A DNA stretch of 64,000 nucleotides from Bacteroidota bacterium (lineage in GTDB: Bacteria; Bacteroidota; Bacteroidia; Bacteroidales; F082): assembly GCA_020444415.1 (NCBI GenBank), contig JAHLLA010000012.1:21645-85644 (forward strand). The letters run 5' to 3'. The notes under the pieces were generated by a model. It had not been told where the DNA came from, did not search any database, and worked only from the letters and a program-made list of their open reading frames with translations. Made by a program: the position numbers and the translations under genes. Positions within the stretch are counted from its first letter, which is position 1, and the number at the start of each line of letters is the position of its first letter. Below are positions 18,775 through 26,914 of this stretch, one piece after another.

Positions 18775-20094
18775 ATGAGAAATACACCCATAAATTCAGA
18801 TATTGTTGCTAAAAAAGTGAGTGAAGGAGGTTATGAATCAGTTGGGAAAGCTTCCATCAGAGAAATTAAGAAATTAGTCGACGAAATTGAAAAAGCATCT
18901 GGTGAGAAATTTATCAGGATGGAAATGGGTATTCCGGGTTTGCCGGCCAGCGAAATTGGTACCAAAGCCGAGATTGAAGCCTTGAAATCCGGTGTTGCTT
19001 CCATTTATCCTGATATTTTTGGTATTGCACCATTAAAACCTGAAATTGCACGATTCGTGAAACTATTTCTCGACATTGATGTGGATGAACAGGGTTGTAT
19101 TCCAACAGTTGGTTCCATGCAGGGTGGTTTTGCATCTTTTATGACGGTAAACCGGATGCACAGAGACCGGGAAGGTACTCTTTTCATTGATCCCGGGTTT
19201 CCGGTTCATAAACAGCAATGCCGGGTGCTGGGACACGATTATATGTCGTTTGACGTGTATAATTACCGGGGTGAGAAACTTCGTTATAAACTGGAATCCT
19301 ACTTGAAAACAGGCAAAGTATCATCCATTCTCTATTCCAATCCAAATAATCCTTCATGGATTTGTTTTACTGAACAGGAATTAAAAATTATTGGTGAGTT
19401 AGCTACCATGTATAACGTCATCGTTATTGAAGATTTGGCTTATTTTGGCATGGACTTCAGAACGGACTATTCGGTTCCCGGAGAACCTCCTTATCAGCCT
19501 ACGGTTGCGAAATATACAAATAACTGGATTCTACTGATTTCCAGTTCCAAAGTATTCAGCTATGCGGGTCAACGGGTAGGAATGATGGTGATTTCTGATA
19601 AAGTATTTACAACCAAAGCGCCGGATTTAAAACGATATTATATGTCGGATAATGTGGGTTATGCGATGGTGTATGGATCGATGTATTGTTTAAGTTCTGG
19701 AGTTTCGCACTCAGCCCAATATGCATTGACAGCGATGCTGAAAGCAGTGAATAGCGGGGAGATCAGTTTAACAGAGCCTGTGAAGGAATATGGCGAAAAA
19801 GCCAAAATCATGAAAAAGATGTTCATTGATAATGGATTTAAAATTGTATACGACACAGATATTGACAAACCCATTGCTGATGGATTCTATTTTACATTCT
19901 CGTATCCCGGTTTTAACGCAGAAGATTTACTGAATGAGATGGTTTATTATGGTATCAGTGCCATTTCGCTTTTGATTACGGGAAGTGAGCGGACAGAAGG
20001 GATTAGGGCATGTACTTCATTGGTGCAGCGTACACAGTTTCCGATGCTGGAAGAAAGGTTAAAAAAGTTTCATGAAGATCACCCCATTGGGTAA
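18775..20094 (+). CDS. PLP-dependent aminotransferase, class I/II
   Basis: A 439-residue fold-type I enzyme. The PLP lysine lies in SSSKVFSYAGQRVGMMV, the Asn-Pro substrate-binding turn in YSNPNNPSWICF, and the cofactor aspartate region in VIVIEDLAYFGMDF. The N-terminus (MRNTPINSDIVAKKV) is longer than in aspartate aminotransferases, as in a Bacteroidota subgroup. It converts an amino acid to its 2-oxoacid; the amino acid is unknown. It lies between the acyl-CoA synthetase and the 2-oxoacid:ferredoxin oxidoreductase, which would use that product. The SMUG2 gene follows after seven bases. Confidence 0.85.
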   Translation: MRNTPINSDIVAKKVSEGGYESVGKASIREIKKLVDEIEKASGEKFIRMEMGIPGLPASEIGTKAEIEALKSGVASIYPDIFGIAPLKPEIARFVKLFLDIDVDEQGCIPTVGSMQGGFASFMTVNRMHRDREGTLFIDPGFPVHKQQCRVLGHDYMSFDVYNYRGEKLRYKLESYLKTGKVSSILYSNPNNPSWICFTEQELKIIGELATMYNVIVIEDLAYFGMDFRTDYSVPGEPPYQPTVAKYTNNWILLISSSKVFSYAGQRVGMMVISDKVFTTKAPDLKRYYMSDNVGYAMVYGSMYCLSSGVSHSAQYALTAMLKAVNSGEISLTEPVKEYGEKAKIMKKMFIDNGFKIVYDTDIDKPIADGFYFTFSYPGFNAEDLLNEMVYYGISAISLLITGSERTEGIRACTSLVQRTQFPMLEERLKKFHEDHPIG

Positions 20095-20101
20095 TCGAAT
20101 C

Positions 20102-20770
20102 ATGACCTTTGCCGAGAGGACCATAAAGTTTTACGAGTCGCTTCAAATAGAAGCATTGCTTCCTGAAGGTGTTGAAGTGCTGAATCCATATAAGGATCAA
20201 AGTGTTATTGATACCTGCAAATTATTTTACAGTAAATATTACAATGATTCGTCCGGAAGAAGGATTATTTTTGGGATAAATCCGGGAAGGTTTGGCGCGG
20301 GTATAACAGGCATTCCTTTTACAGACCCATTACGGCTGGAAAACAATTGCGGTATTCCGAACGATTATAACAAACGTCCTGAGCTTTCATCCGAGTTTAT
20401 ATATATGCTCATCAAACAATTGGGTGGTCCTGAACATTTCTATAAACATTATTTCATAGGAGCGGTGAGTCCGTTAGGTTTTGTTAAAAACGGTAAAAAT
20501 TATAATTATTACGACTCCCCTGAATTACAGCGGTTATTAAAACCATTTATCATTCGCAACCTGATCGAACAAATAGGACTTGGTATCAATTCCAGAAAAT
20601 GCTATTGTCTGGGGCAGGGTAAAAATTATGCTTACTTGCAGGAGATCAACAAACAACTCGCCTTATTCGATCAAATCATACCCATTCCACATCCCCGTTG
20701 GGTGATGCAGTATAAGAGGAAAGATTTAAGGCGTATACTGCTCATGACAAGCAAGCTGCTTTCGGTGTAA
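20102..20770 (+). CDS. SMUG2-type uracil-DNA glycosylase family protein
   Basis: A 222-residue protein from the ATG at 20102 (MTFAERTIKFYESL). An earlier ATG at 20072 would overlap the aminotransferase by 23 bases and add a tail not expected for the family. The uracil-DNA glycosylase fold shows in motif 1 (IFGINPGRFGAGITGIPFTDP, with Asn in the catalytic GINPG) and motif 2 (IPHPRWVMQY). This is the DUF4918/SMUG2 branch found in Bacteroidota. It removes uracil and related damaged bases from DNA. The link to the aminotransferase is likely positional only. Confidence 0.85.
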   Translation: MTFAERTIKFYESLQIEALLPEGVEVLNPYKDQSVIDTCKLFYSKYYNDSSGRRIIFGINPGRFGAGITGIPFTDPLRLENNCGIPNDYNKRPELSSEFIYMLIKQLGGPEHFYKHYFIGAVSPLGFVKNGKNYNYYDSPELQRLLKPFIIRNLIEQIGLGINSRKCYCLGQGKNYAYLQEINKQLALFDQIIPIPHPRWVMQYKRKDLRRILLMTSKLLSV

Positions 20771-20910
20771 CATATAGATTTGAAGCATACGTAACTCCTA
20801 TAAATACAGAGAGATAAGATTAACATATCGATGGTATTTATATCTTTTATAAATTAATTTTTACATCATATAAATTACCTTTTCCACGAAGCCATTATTG
20901 TTTAATATCG

Positions 20911-20918
20911 TAAATTTG
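20911..20918 (+). promoter_or_regulatory. Predicted -7 promoter box
   Basis: TAAATTTG, 34 bases before the ATG of the ferredoxin-like subunit at 20953. No good -33 element is seen at the usual distance. It would serve the four-gene oxidoreductase operon that ends at the terminator at 23678. Confidence 0.4.
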
Positions 20919-20952
20919 CAATCGATTGTATTAATACACAAAATCAAAATAT

Positions 20953-21183
20953 ATGGCTAAGTTAAGAGGAGCCGTTGTTGTAGATGTAGAAGGATGTAAA
21001 GGCTGCGGAGTATGTGTGCCGGTTTGTCCTACTGACGTCTTAAAATTGGCTGAGAATGTGAATGGTAAAGGCTATCATTATGCATATATGGAAAATCCCG
21101 AAGCTTGTACAGGTTGCACCAATTGTTCGGTCGTTTGTCCGGATGGCGTAATGACAGTGTATCGGGTAAAAGTAACGGAGTAA
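20953..21183 (+). CDS. 2-oxoacid:ferredoxin oxidoreductase, delta (ferredoxin) subunit
   Basis: A 76-residue protein with two 4Fe-4S binding motifs, CKGCGVCVPVCP and CTGCTNCSVVCP, the size and layout of the delta subunit of 2-oxoacid:ferredoxin oxidoreductases. It passes electrons from the thiamine-bound intermediate to ferredoxin. It is the first gene of an operon in the order delta-alpha-beta-gamma, 21 bases before the alpha subunit. The order and sizes match the VorDBAC or KorDABC sets of Bacteroidota. Confidence 0.88.
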   Translation: MAKLRGAVVVDVEGCKGCGVCVPVCPTDVLKLAENVNGKGYHYAYMENPEACTGCTNCSVVCPDGVMTVYRVKVTE

Positions 21184-21204
21184 ATATCAGTAATATAAGA
21201 AAAC

Positions 21205-22290
21205 ATGGGTGAATTAAAATTAATGAAGGGTAATGAAGCTTTAGCTGAAGCTGCTATCCGTGCCGGTGCTGATGCTTACTTTGGATATCCCATCACACCT
21301 CAATCGGAGGTAATAGAATACTTAATGTCGGAAAAACCTGAAGAACGTACAGGAATGGTTGTACTTCAAGCGGAGAGTGAAGTAGCATCCATCAATATGT
21401 TGTATGGAGCTGGAGGAACAGGTAAAAAGGTGATGACCTCCTCTTCCAGTCCTGGTATCAGTTTGATGCAGGAGGGTTTATCATACATTGCTGGTGCAGA
21501 AATACCTTGCGTTGTGGCAAATGTAGTTCGTGGCGGCCCAGGGCTGGGGGATATTCAACCAGCACAATCGGATTATTTCCAAGCTGTAAAGGGTGGCGGA
21601 CATGGCGATTACAGGTTAATTGTTCTGGCACCATCATCCGTGCAGGAGATGTCAGACTTTGTGCCGCTAAGCTTCGACCTGGCATTTAAATACCGCACAC
21701 CTGTTATGATCATTTCTGATGGATTGATCGGGCAGATGATGGAAAAAGTGGAACTTTTTGATCAAATGGATCGCTTAACAGATGAAGAGGTGATTGAAAA
21801 ATATCCTTGGGCAACCAATGGCAAACCTGTTGGGAAGGAAAGAAGAATTCTGACCTCTCTTGACCTGGATCCACATAAATTGGAAAAACACAACCACCAC
21901 CTGCAGGCAAAATATCGTGAGATTGAAGAAAAAGAAGTCCTTTCGGAAACCTTGCATTGTGATGATGCTGAATATATTATGGTGGCGTATGGTTCCAGTG
22001 CACGTATTGCTCAAAAAACCATCCAATTGGCGCGTGAAGAAGGTATAAAAGTAGGGTTGATCAGACCAATCACTTTATGGCCTTATCCAAAAAAGGAAAT
22101 TGAAAAATACGTACAGAAAGGAATCAAAGGGTTTTTATCAGTAGAAATGAGTATGGGACAAATGGTTGAAGATATTCGTCTGGTGGTTGAGGGGAGAACC
22201 AAAGTGGAGCATTTTGGTCGCGTGGGAGGTGTGATTCATTCACCTGAAGAAGTATTGGAAGCATTGAAACAAAAATTAATAGGAGGATAA
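21205..22290 (+). CDS. vorB: 2-oxoacid:ferredoxin oxidoreductase, alpha subunit (VorB-like)
   Basis: A 361-residue alpha subunit. The pyrimidine-binding part opens with KGNEALAEAAIRAGADAYFGYPITPQSEV, followed by the conserved QAESEVASINMLYGAGGTG and the TSSSSPGISLMQEGLSYIAGAEIPCV segment. The C-terminal transketolase-like domain is shorter than in pyruvate oxidoreductases. Automatic pipelines usually call this form 3-methyl-2-oxobutanoate dehydrogenase VorB. 2-Oxoglutarate cannot be excluded as substrate from sequence alone. The beta subunit starts two bases after its stop. Confidence 0.85.
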   Translation: MGELKLMKGNEALAEAAIRAGADAYFGYPITPQSEVIEYLMSEKPEERTGMVVLQAESEVASINMLYGAGGTGKKVMTSSSSPGISLMQEGLSYIAGAEIPCVVANVVRGGPGLGDIQPAQSDYFQAVKGGGHGDYRLIVLAPSSVQEMSDFVPLSFDLAFKYRTPVMIISDGLIGQMMEKVELFDQMDRLTDEEVIEKYPWATNGKPVGKERRILTSLDLDPHKLEKHNHHLQAKYREIEEKEVLSETLHCDDAEYIMVAYGSSARIAQKTIQLAREEGIKVGLIRPITLWPYPKKEIEKYVQKGIKGFLSVEMSMGQMVEDIRLVVEGRTKVEHFGRVGGVIHSPEEVLEALKQKLIGG

Positions 22291-22292
22291 TT

Positions 22293-23087
22293 ATGTCAGG
22301 ATTAACTGTTCAAGATATTGTAAAACCTGAAAATCTGGTTTATAAAAAAACGGATTTAATGACGGACAAAACCCTGAGTTATTGTCCGGGATGCGGACAT
22401 GGCACAGCCCACAGGCTTATCATGGAAGTGATCGAAGAACTAGGTAAAGAGCATGAAACCATTGGCGTAGCACCAGTTGGTTGCTCCGTATTGGCCTACG
22501 AATTTATGAATGTAGATATGCAGGAAGCTGCACACGGCAGGGCACCGGCAGTAGCAACAGCTATTAAAAGGGTGTGGCCGGGTAAAGTCGTTTTTACCTA
22601 CCAGGGTGACGGTGATTTAGCTGCTATTGGAACTGCAGAAACCATTCACGCCTGCAACAGGGGTGAAAAAATTGTGATCGTTTTTATCAATAATGGTATT
22701 TATGGCATGACCGGTGGCCAGATGGCGCCTACCACTTTACCAGGTATGAAAACCTCTACTTCGCCATATGGTCGTGAAGTAGTTGCGATGGGAAATCCAC
22801 TGAAGATTACAGAACTGGTGGCGCAACTGCCAGGTACCTATTTTGTAACCCGCCAGGCTGTGCATACGGCAGTAGCTGTTCGTAAGGCAAAAAAAGCGTT
22901 AAAGAAGGCATTTCAGAATCAGATCGATGGTAAACCGGGATTGTCATTTGTTGAAATTGTTTCAAACTGTAATTCGGGCTGGAAAATGACACCTGTTGAT
23001 GCAAACATCTGGATGGAAGAAAATATGTTTCCGTTTTACCAGTTGGGCGACATTAAAAAAGACGGTCAATTAATTGAGAAAAAATAG
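22293..23087 (+). CDS. 2-oxoacid:ferredoxin oxidoreductase, beta (TPP) subunit
   Basis: A 264-residue thiamine-diphosphate-binding subunit. The conserved YCPGCGHGTAHRLI holds the cluster-related cysteines, and GDGDLAAIGTAETIHACNRG with the later INNGIYGMTGGQ is the TPP-Mg motif (GDG-x-NN type). HGRAPAVATAIKRVWP is typical of KorB/VorA proteins. With the alpha subunit it decarboxylates a 2-oxoacid and makes acyl-CoA while reducing ferredoxin. It follows the alpha gene at once; the gamma gene is 21 bases on. Confidence 0.88.
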   Translation: MSGLTVQDIVKPENLVYKKTDLMTDKTLSYCPGCGHGTAHRLIMEVIEELGKEHETIGVAPVGCSVLAYEFMNVDMQEAAHGRAPAVATAIKRVWPGKVVFTYQGDGDLAAIGTAETIHACNRGEKIVIVFINNGIYGMTGGQMAPTTLPGMKTSTSPYGREVVAMGNPLKITELVAQLPGTYFVTRQAVHTAVAVRKAKKALKKAFQNQIDGKPGLSFVEIVSNCNSGWKMTPVDANIWMEENMFPFYQLGDIKKDGQLIEKK

Positions 23088-23108
23088 AAATCATACAAAT
23101 TCAAAGAT

Positions 23109-23654
23109 ATGACTGAAGAAATAATTATTGCAGGATTTGGTGGCCAGGGCGTTTTGTCGATGGGGAAAATTCTGGCATATTCAGGTATTATGCAGGATCA
23201 GGAAGTAAGCTGGATGCCATCTTATGGCCCTGAAATGCGTGGTGGTACAGCCAATGTAACTGTAATTGTAAGTGATGAAAGGATCAGTTCTCCAACACTG
23301 ACAAGATATGACACGGCCATCATACTCAACCAGCAATCGATGGATAAATTTGAGGAAACGGTAAAACCAGGAGGTATCTTATTGTATGACCCTAATGGCA
23401 TTACACATCACCCGACCAGAAAAGATATCAGTATCTATAAAATTGAAGGGGCCAAATTAGCAGCCAGTATGGGAAATACCAAAATTTTCAATATGGTGGT
23501 GCTGGGTGCTTACATAAAAGTGAAACCCATTGTGAAACTGGACAATGTGATCAAAGGTCTCAAGAAGTCATTACCGTTCAGATATCATAAACTGATTCCT
23601 TTAAATACGGAAGCGATAACTATGGGAATGGAAAATGTAGATCAGATCAATTAA
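23109..23654 (+). CDS. 2-oxoacid:ferredoxin oxidoreductase, gamma subunit
   Basis: A 181-residue CoA-binding-type subunit with the signature IIAGFGGQGVLSMGKILAYSG at the N-terminus and SWMPSYGPEMRGGTANVTVIVSD at about 35-57. It completes the four-subunit enzyme and closes the operon; a strong bidirectional terminator starts 23 bases after its stop. Ferredoxin reduced here may feed biosynthesis or a ferredoxin oxidase; no such oxidase is seen in this window. Confidence 0.88.
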   Translation: MTEEIIIAGFGGQGVLSMGKILAYSGIMQDQEVSWMPSYGPEMRGGTANVTVIVSDERISSPTLTRYDTAIILNQQSMDKFEETVKPGGILLYDPNGITHHPTRKDISIYKIEGAKLAASMGNTKIFNMVVLGAYIKVKPIVKLDNVIKGLKKSLPFRYHKLIPLNTEAITMGMENVDQIN

Positions 23655-23677
23655 AACATTTTGAACATAAAATAAAA

Positions 23678-23699
23678 GGCCGGCTCATATGAGCCGGCC
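23678..23699. terminator. Bidirectional intrinsic terminator
   Basis: A perfect GC-rich 22-base palindrome (arm GGCCGGCTCAT) flanked by four A on the left and a run of six T on the right. It serves the oxidoreductase operon on the plus strand and the haem-protein gene at 23726 on the minus strand. Confidence 0.9.
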
Positions 23700-23725
23700 T
23701 TTTTTGGAATTAGGAATTTACATAA

Positions 23726-24184
23726 TTATTCAAATAAACTTTCCGCATGACGCTCTGCCCAATCAGCTAAAAGCTGTCGCTCTTCTTTCGTCAGTTTTGC
23801 ATTAGCATGCATAATTGTATATATGGGCATGGGCATATTTTCATCAAGTACTTCATCAATAATATTATCCAGGTGCTTTGCCTTATCCATTTTACTCTGG
23901 CTTTCCCAGAATGAGAAATTAAGTTCTTTCCGGCCGTCTCTTATATCTTTAACAACAAGCCATGAAACAGGAGCTACATGGCTATACCAGGGATAAACTG
24001 TTTCATTCGAGTGACAATCATAACAACTTTCTTTCAGCATAACACTTATGTTTTCAGGGAGTTGGTTGTTGTAGATCAGGTCATTTTCGTTTGCTAGCAC
24101 CACTTCAGGCTTATCATTTGGAATAAACTGGATGATAACAACACTAATGATAAGAATTAATATGAGAAGTTTTAGAATTTTCAT
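23726..24184 (-). CDS. Haem-binding domain protein (cytochrome c-like)
   Basis: A 152-residue protein with an N-terminal membrane anchor or uncleaved signal (1-21) and one haem c site, CYDCH (Cys54, Cys57, His58). The segment ESCYDCHSNETVYPWYS, then PVSWLVVKDIRDGRKELNFSFW, is the pattern of the haem-binding domain Haem_bd (DUF-type, short periplasmic proteins of Bacteroidota). It likely carries electrons or senses redox state in the periplasm. The partner cytochrome gene lies 16 bases upstream on the same strand, so the two form an operon. Confidence 0.85.
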   Translation of the reverse strand: MKILKLLILILIISVVIIQFIPNDKPEVVLANENDLIYNNQLPENISVMLKESCYDCHSNETVYPWYSHVAPVSWLVVKDIRDGRKELNFSFWESQSKMDKAKHLDNIIDEVLDENMPMPIYTIMHANAKLTKEERQLLADWAERHAESLFE

Positions 24185-24200
24185 GTTGCTATAAACGGTA

Positions 24201-24611
24201 TTATTCAGCAGGAGTTAACTGTTTTGCCATTTCGTTTGCCCATTTAACTAGTTTTTCTTTTTCTTCAGCAGTAGGTTCCCGGTCGGGATAATTCTTGATA
24301 AATTTACTGGGTGGCATATCACCTTCTTTTACAACTTCAGCAATATCAGCAAGTTTGCCAACTTGTTTGTGTAATTTCATGTCGGCAAATTCATCAAATT
24401 TAAGTTTGCCTTTTCCCTTGATGTTTTTTGAGTCGCTATTGTGGCAGCCTACACATGAATTATCCAGTATTTTTTGAACATCATCAGGCACGCTGTAAGT
24501 TGCTGCTTCTGATTTAACTTCATCCTGAGGTGTTTTTTTATCCTCGATAGTGAAATTCACAAACATAAATCCCATTACGAGGGTTAACATAAAAATTAAT
24601 ATTTTCTTCAT
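24201..24611 (-). CDS. Small c-type haem protein
   Basis: A 136-residue protein with a signal peptide or anchor (1-20, MKKILIFMLTLVMGFMFVNF) and one CxxCH site, CVGCH (Cys53, Cys56, His57). The PPSKF segment near 98-103 supplies a likely axial methionine in GDMPPSKFIKNYPDREPT. It resembles cytochrome c domains of the PSCyt/haem-binding type. First gene of a two-gene operon with the Haem_bd protein. Both could belong to a periplasmic electron path; no terminal oxidase is seen in this window. Confidence 0.82.
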   Translation of the reverse strand: MKKILIFMLTLVMGFMFVNFTIEDKKTPQDEVKSEAATYSVPDDVQKILDNSCVGCHNSDSKNIKGKGKLKFDEFADMKLHKQVGKLADIAEVVKEGDMPPSKFIKNYPDREPTAEEKEKLVKWANEMAKQLTPAE

Positions 24612-24717
24612 GGTTATTTAGATTAAATTATTTTGCAAATGTAATAAACAATTTAAAATGATTACAAATAACAATTTCAATTATCTGAAAATTGTTTATA
24701 AAGTCTTATTAAATGGC

Positions 24718-24725
24718 TATTTTCG
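24718..24725 (+). promoter_or_regulatory. Predicted -7 box that helps set the channel start
   Basis: TATTTTCG, one base from TAnnTTTG. It lies inside the longest possible reading frame of the channel gene, between the ATG codons at 24713 and 24746. If it is the promoter, only the ATG at 24746 can be used. The same TATTTTCG stands before TamB. Confidence 0.35.
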
Positions 24726-24745
24726 CGCATTATAATGATGCAAAT

Positions 24746-25555
24746 ATGACCGAAAATAAATTTCGAACAAAGCTTGGTGATATCATTTTTGAATCGGATA
24801 CAACTGCCGGTAAAACATTCGATGTTATTTTATTAATCGCCATCCTGTTAAGTGTTGTTATTGTGCTGCTGGATAGTGTTGCGTCTTATCACGAGAGACT
24901 CGGGAAATTTTTCTATATTTTGGAATGGGCATTTACGATCATTTTTACAATTGAATATTTCTTAAGACTCTACACGGCGCACAAACCTTTCAAATATATT
25001 TTTAGTTTTTATGGTATCATCGATTTACTGGCAATTCTACCTTCTTATTTAAGTGTATTCCTTGTAGGATCGCATTACCTGGTTGTGATCAGGATATTGA
25101 GGTTGCTGAGGGTATTCAGGGTTTTAAAGCTGGCCCGGTTTGTAGGTGCGGCCGATACTTTGCAAACGGCCCTCAGAAACAGCCGGGCAAAAATTATCGT
25201 ATTTCTTGAGGTTGTTTTAACCATCGTGGTAATCGTTGGATCGATGATGTATCTGATCGAAGGTCCTGAAAACGGGTTTAACAGCATTCCGAAGTCAATA
25301 TACTGGGCCATAGTTACCTTAACAACCGTAGGCTATGGTGATATTGCCCCAAACACACCTGTCGGACAAATTTTAGCTTCGTTTTTGATGATAACGGGTT
25401 ATGCGATCATCGCAGTTCCTACCGGGATAATTACTACTGAAATGAGCAGGATATCCACTAAAAAGGAAGCTTCGTATAAGACATGCGCCGATTGTATGAC
25501 AGGACAACAAGATGCAGATGCCGTTTATTGCAAAAAGTGCGGTAAGATGTTGTAG
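24746..25555 (+). CDS. Voltage-gated-type potassium channel with C-terminal zinc ribbon
   Basis: A 269-residue six-helix channel from the ATG at 24746 (MTENKFRTK). The S4 helix is rich in arginine (RILRLLRVFRVLKLARF) and the selectivity filter reads TLTTVGYGDIAP between the two pore helices. It resembles KvAP-type channels of bacteria. After S6 comes a short cytoplasmic tail ending in CADCMTGQQDADAVYCKKCG, a CxxC-x11-CxxC zinc ribbon of the double-zinc-ribbon type. That tail is unusual for so short a channel and may act as an assembly or sensing module. An ATG 33 bases upstream is less likely because a promoter-like box overlaps it. Confidence 0.88.
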   Translation: MTENKFRTKLGDIIFESDTTAGKTFDVILLIAILLSVVIVLLDSVASYHERLGKFFYILEWAFTIIFTIEYFLRLYTAHKPFKYIFSFYGIIDLLAILPSYLSVFLVGSHYLVVIRILRLLRVFRVLKLARFVGAADTLQTALRNSRAKIIVFLEVVLTIVVIVGSMMYLIEGPENGFNSIPKSIYWAIVTLTTVGYGDIAPNTPVGQILASFLMITGYAIIAVPTGIITTEMSRISTKKEASYKTCADCMTGQQDADAVYCKKCGKML

Positions 25556-25683
25556 GTTAATCTTTATGCATGGTTTCAAAACATTCCCTAACATACCGAT
25601 TGATGTTTTTATTCTAAAATTCTGCTAAGTCTGGTCTGACATATAAATTGGTATTCGACAACAATGAATAATTAAAAGGCAAA

Positions 25684-26325
25684 ATGACAAAAGAAAAATT
25701 AAAAATTGGTGAGAAATCCAAATCCCGCTTTGAGTTCAGAACATTTGGGAGGAATTTTGATGAAGCAGCCTACCTAATGTCAAGATTGTCCATTCCTGTT
25801 CCTGAGAATGTATGGGAAAGAATATCGGAAGAAACCTACATCTTATCCACAGCTTCGGAAGCGCATAATATAAAGATCAGAGATGGAAAAATGGATATTA
25901 AAACACTGGTTCAGGAAGTTGACGGACTGGAGCAATGGAATCCATTGATGAAAGGGGAGTTCCCAATGAAAACAGAAGTCCTTGAAAATGAAGTAGTTCC
26001 CGCCTTTCAGGTTCAAATGCCATCTCTTGAAAAAGATGTTTACACCCTTGATGAATTCCTGGAAATTGTAAAAGATCATCCAGATTTATTGGCTGTTAAT
26101 ATTGAAAAGGAACGATTTGGTTACATGGTAAATGATACAATCTGCGAATACGCAAATGTTTGGATCAATGGAGCCATGGTTGTAACTGTAAATTCAGAAT
26201 CAACAGAAATTGAAGACATTAAGAAAACCATCAAAGATCTGGGTTTGGAAGGTGTGGAGAATATCAACTATTTGCAGGCTGTAAAACGCGTGGTAGGAAT
26301 GATTGATAAAAAATTAGCTAATTAG
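25684..26325 (+). CDS. Divergent CYTH-like protein of unknown function
   Basis: A 213-residue soluble protein without signal peptide. I see a pattern like the CYTH/VTC tunnel fold: SRFEFRTFG (strand 1), ETYILS, NIKIRDGKMDIKTLV (alternating basic residues), GLEQWNPLMKGEFP, then a KER strand (IEKERFGYM) and EYANVWINGAMVVTVNSEST (E-x-A, later T-V-x-x-E). The usual ExExK start is absent. It lies four bases before a canonical CYTH gene, which supports the call. The enzyme activity is unknown; phosphohydrolysis of a polyphosphate or nucleotide is possible. Confidence 0.6.
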   Translation: MTKEKLKIGEKSKSRFEFRTFGRNFDEAAYLMSRLSIPVPENVWERISEETYILSTASEAHNIKIRDGKMDIKTLVQEVDGLEQWNPLMKGEFPMKTEVLENEVVPAFQVQMPSLEKDVYTLDEFLEIVKDHPDLLAVNIEKERFGYMVNDTICEYANVWINGAMVVTVNSESTEIEDIKKTIKDLGLEGVENINYLQAVKRVVGMIDKKLAN

Positions 26326-26329
26326 GATC

Positions 26330-26800
26330 ATGGGTAAAGAAATAGAAAGAAAATATTTGGTAAAAGGCGAATTTAAACCTTTTGCAACGAAAGAAACGAG
26401 AATCACTCAGGGGTATTTGTCTTCAATTCCTGAAAGAACTGTAAGGGTGCGCATTAAAGAAGATAAAGGATTTATAACAATTAAAGGAATCGGAAACAAG
26501 AGCGGTGCCAGCCGCTACGAGTGGGAAAAAGAAATTCCGGTTTCAGAGGCAAACGAACTCTTAAAACTATGCGAACCTGGCGTAATTGATAAAACCCGTT
26601 TTATTGTGCCCGAAAAAGGCGGTTTAAAATTCGAAGTAGATGAATTTTACGGCGAAAATGAAGGACTAACAATAGCAGAAATTGAGTTGCCGGATGAAGA
26701 CCATTCATTTGAAAAACCCGGGTGGCTTGGTACCGAGGTCACAGGCAATAAAAAATATTACAACTCATACTTATCAAAAAAAACCTACAGGAGCTGGTAA
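26330..26800 (+). CDS. CYTH domain protein (inorganic triphosphatase-like)
   Basis: A 156-residue protein with the CYTH signature EIERKYLVKG at residues 4-13 (ExExK type), then RVRIKEDKGFITIKGIGN (about 38-55), RYEWEKEIP, KTRFIVP, LKFEVDEFYGENEGLTIAEIELP (E-x-E metal-binding pairs) and a closing WLGTEVTGNKKYYNSYLSK. This is the short form close to NE1496 and the triphosphate tunnel metalloenzymes, which hydrolyse tripolyphosphate with Mg2+ or Mn2+. It is cotranscribed with the divergent CYTH-like gene just upstream. Confidence 0.88.
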   Translation: MGKEIERKYLVKGEFKPFATKETRITQGYLSSIPERTVRVRIKEDKGFITIKGIGNKSGASRYEWEKEIPVSEANELLKLCEPGVIDKTRFIVPEKGGLKFEVDEFYGENEGLTIAEIELPDEDHSFEKPGWLGTEVTGNKKYYNSYLSKKTYRSW

Positions 26801-26885
26801 TTGACGTAACTTTCTGGTACGATTTATGTAAAACTGAAGCGTTAAGTTTTTATATCAAATATCGCATCAACATAGATATTATTAT

Positions 26886-26893
26886 TAATTTTG
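26886..26893 (+). promoter_or_regulatory. Predicted -7 promoter box
   Basis: TAATTTTG, 21 bases before the ATG at 26915. The region 19-21 bases upstream has no clear TTG. It gives the DUF1573 gene its own promoter. Confidence 0.4.
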
Positions 26894-26914
26894 TAGTCTT
26901 AAAAAAAACGAAAA

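Noticed and set aside
20072..20101. Upstream start for the uracil-DNA glycosylase
   Set aside because: It would overlap the aminotransferase by 23 bases and add ten residues before the natural-looking MTFAERT start.
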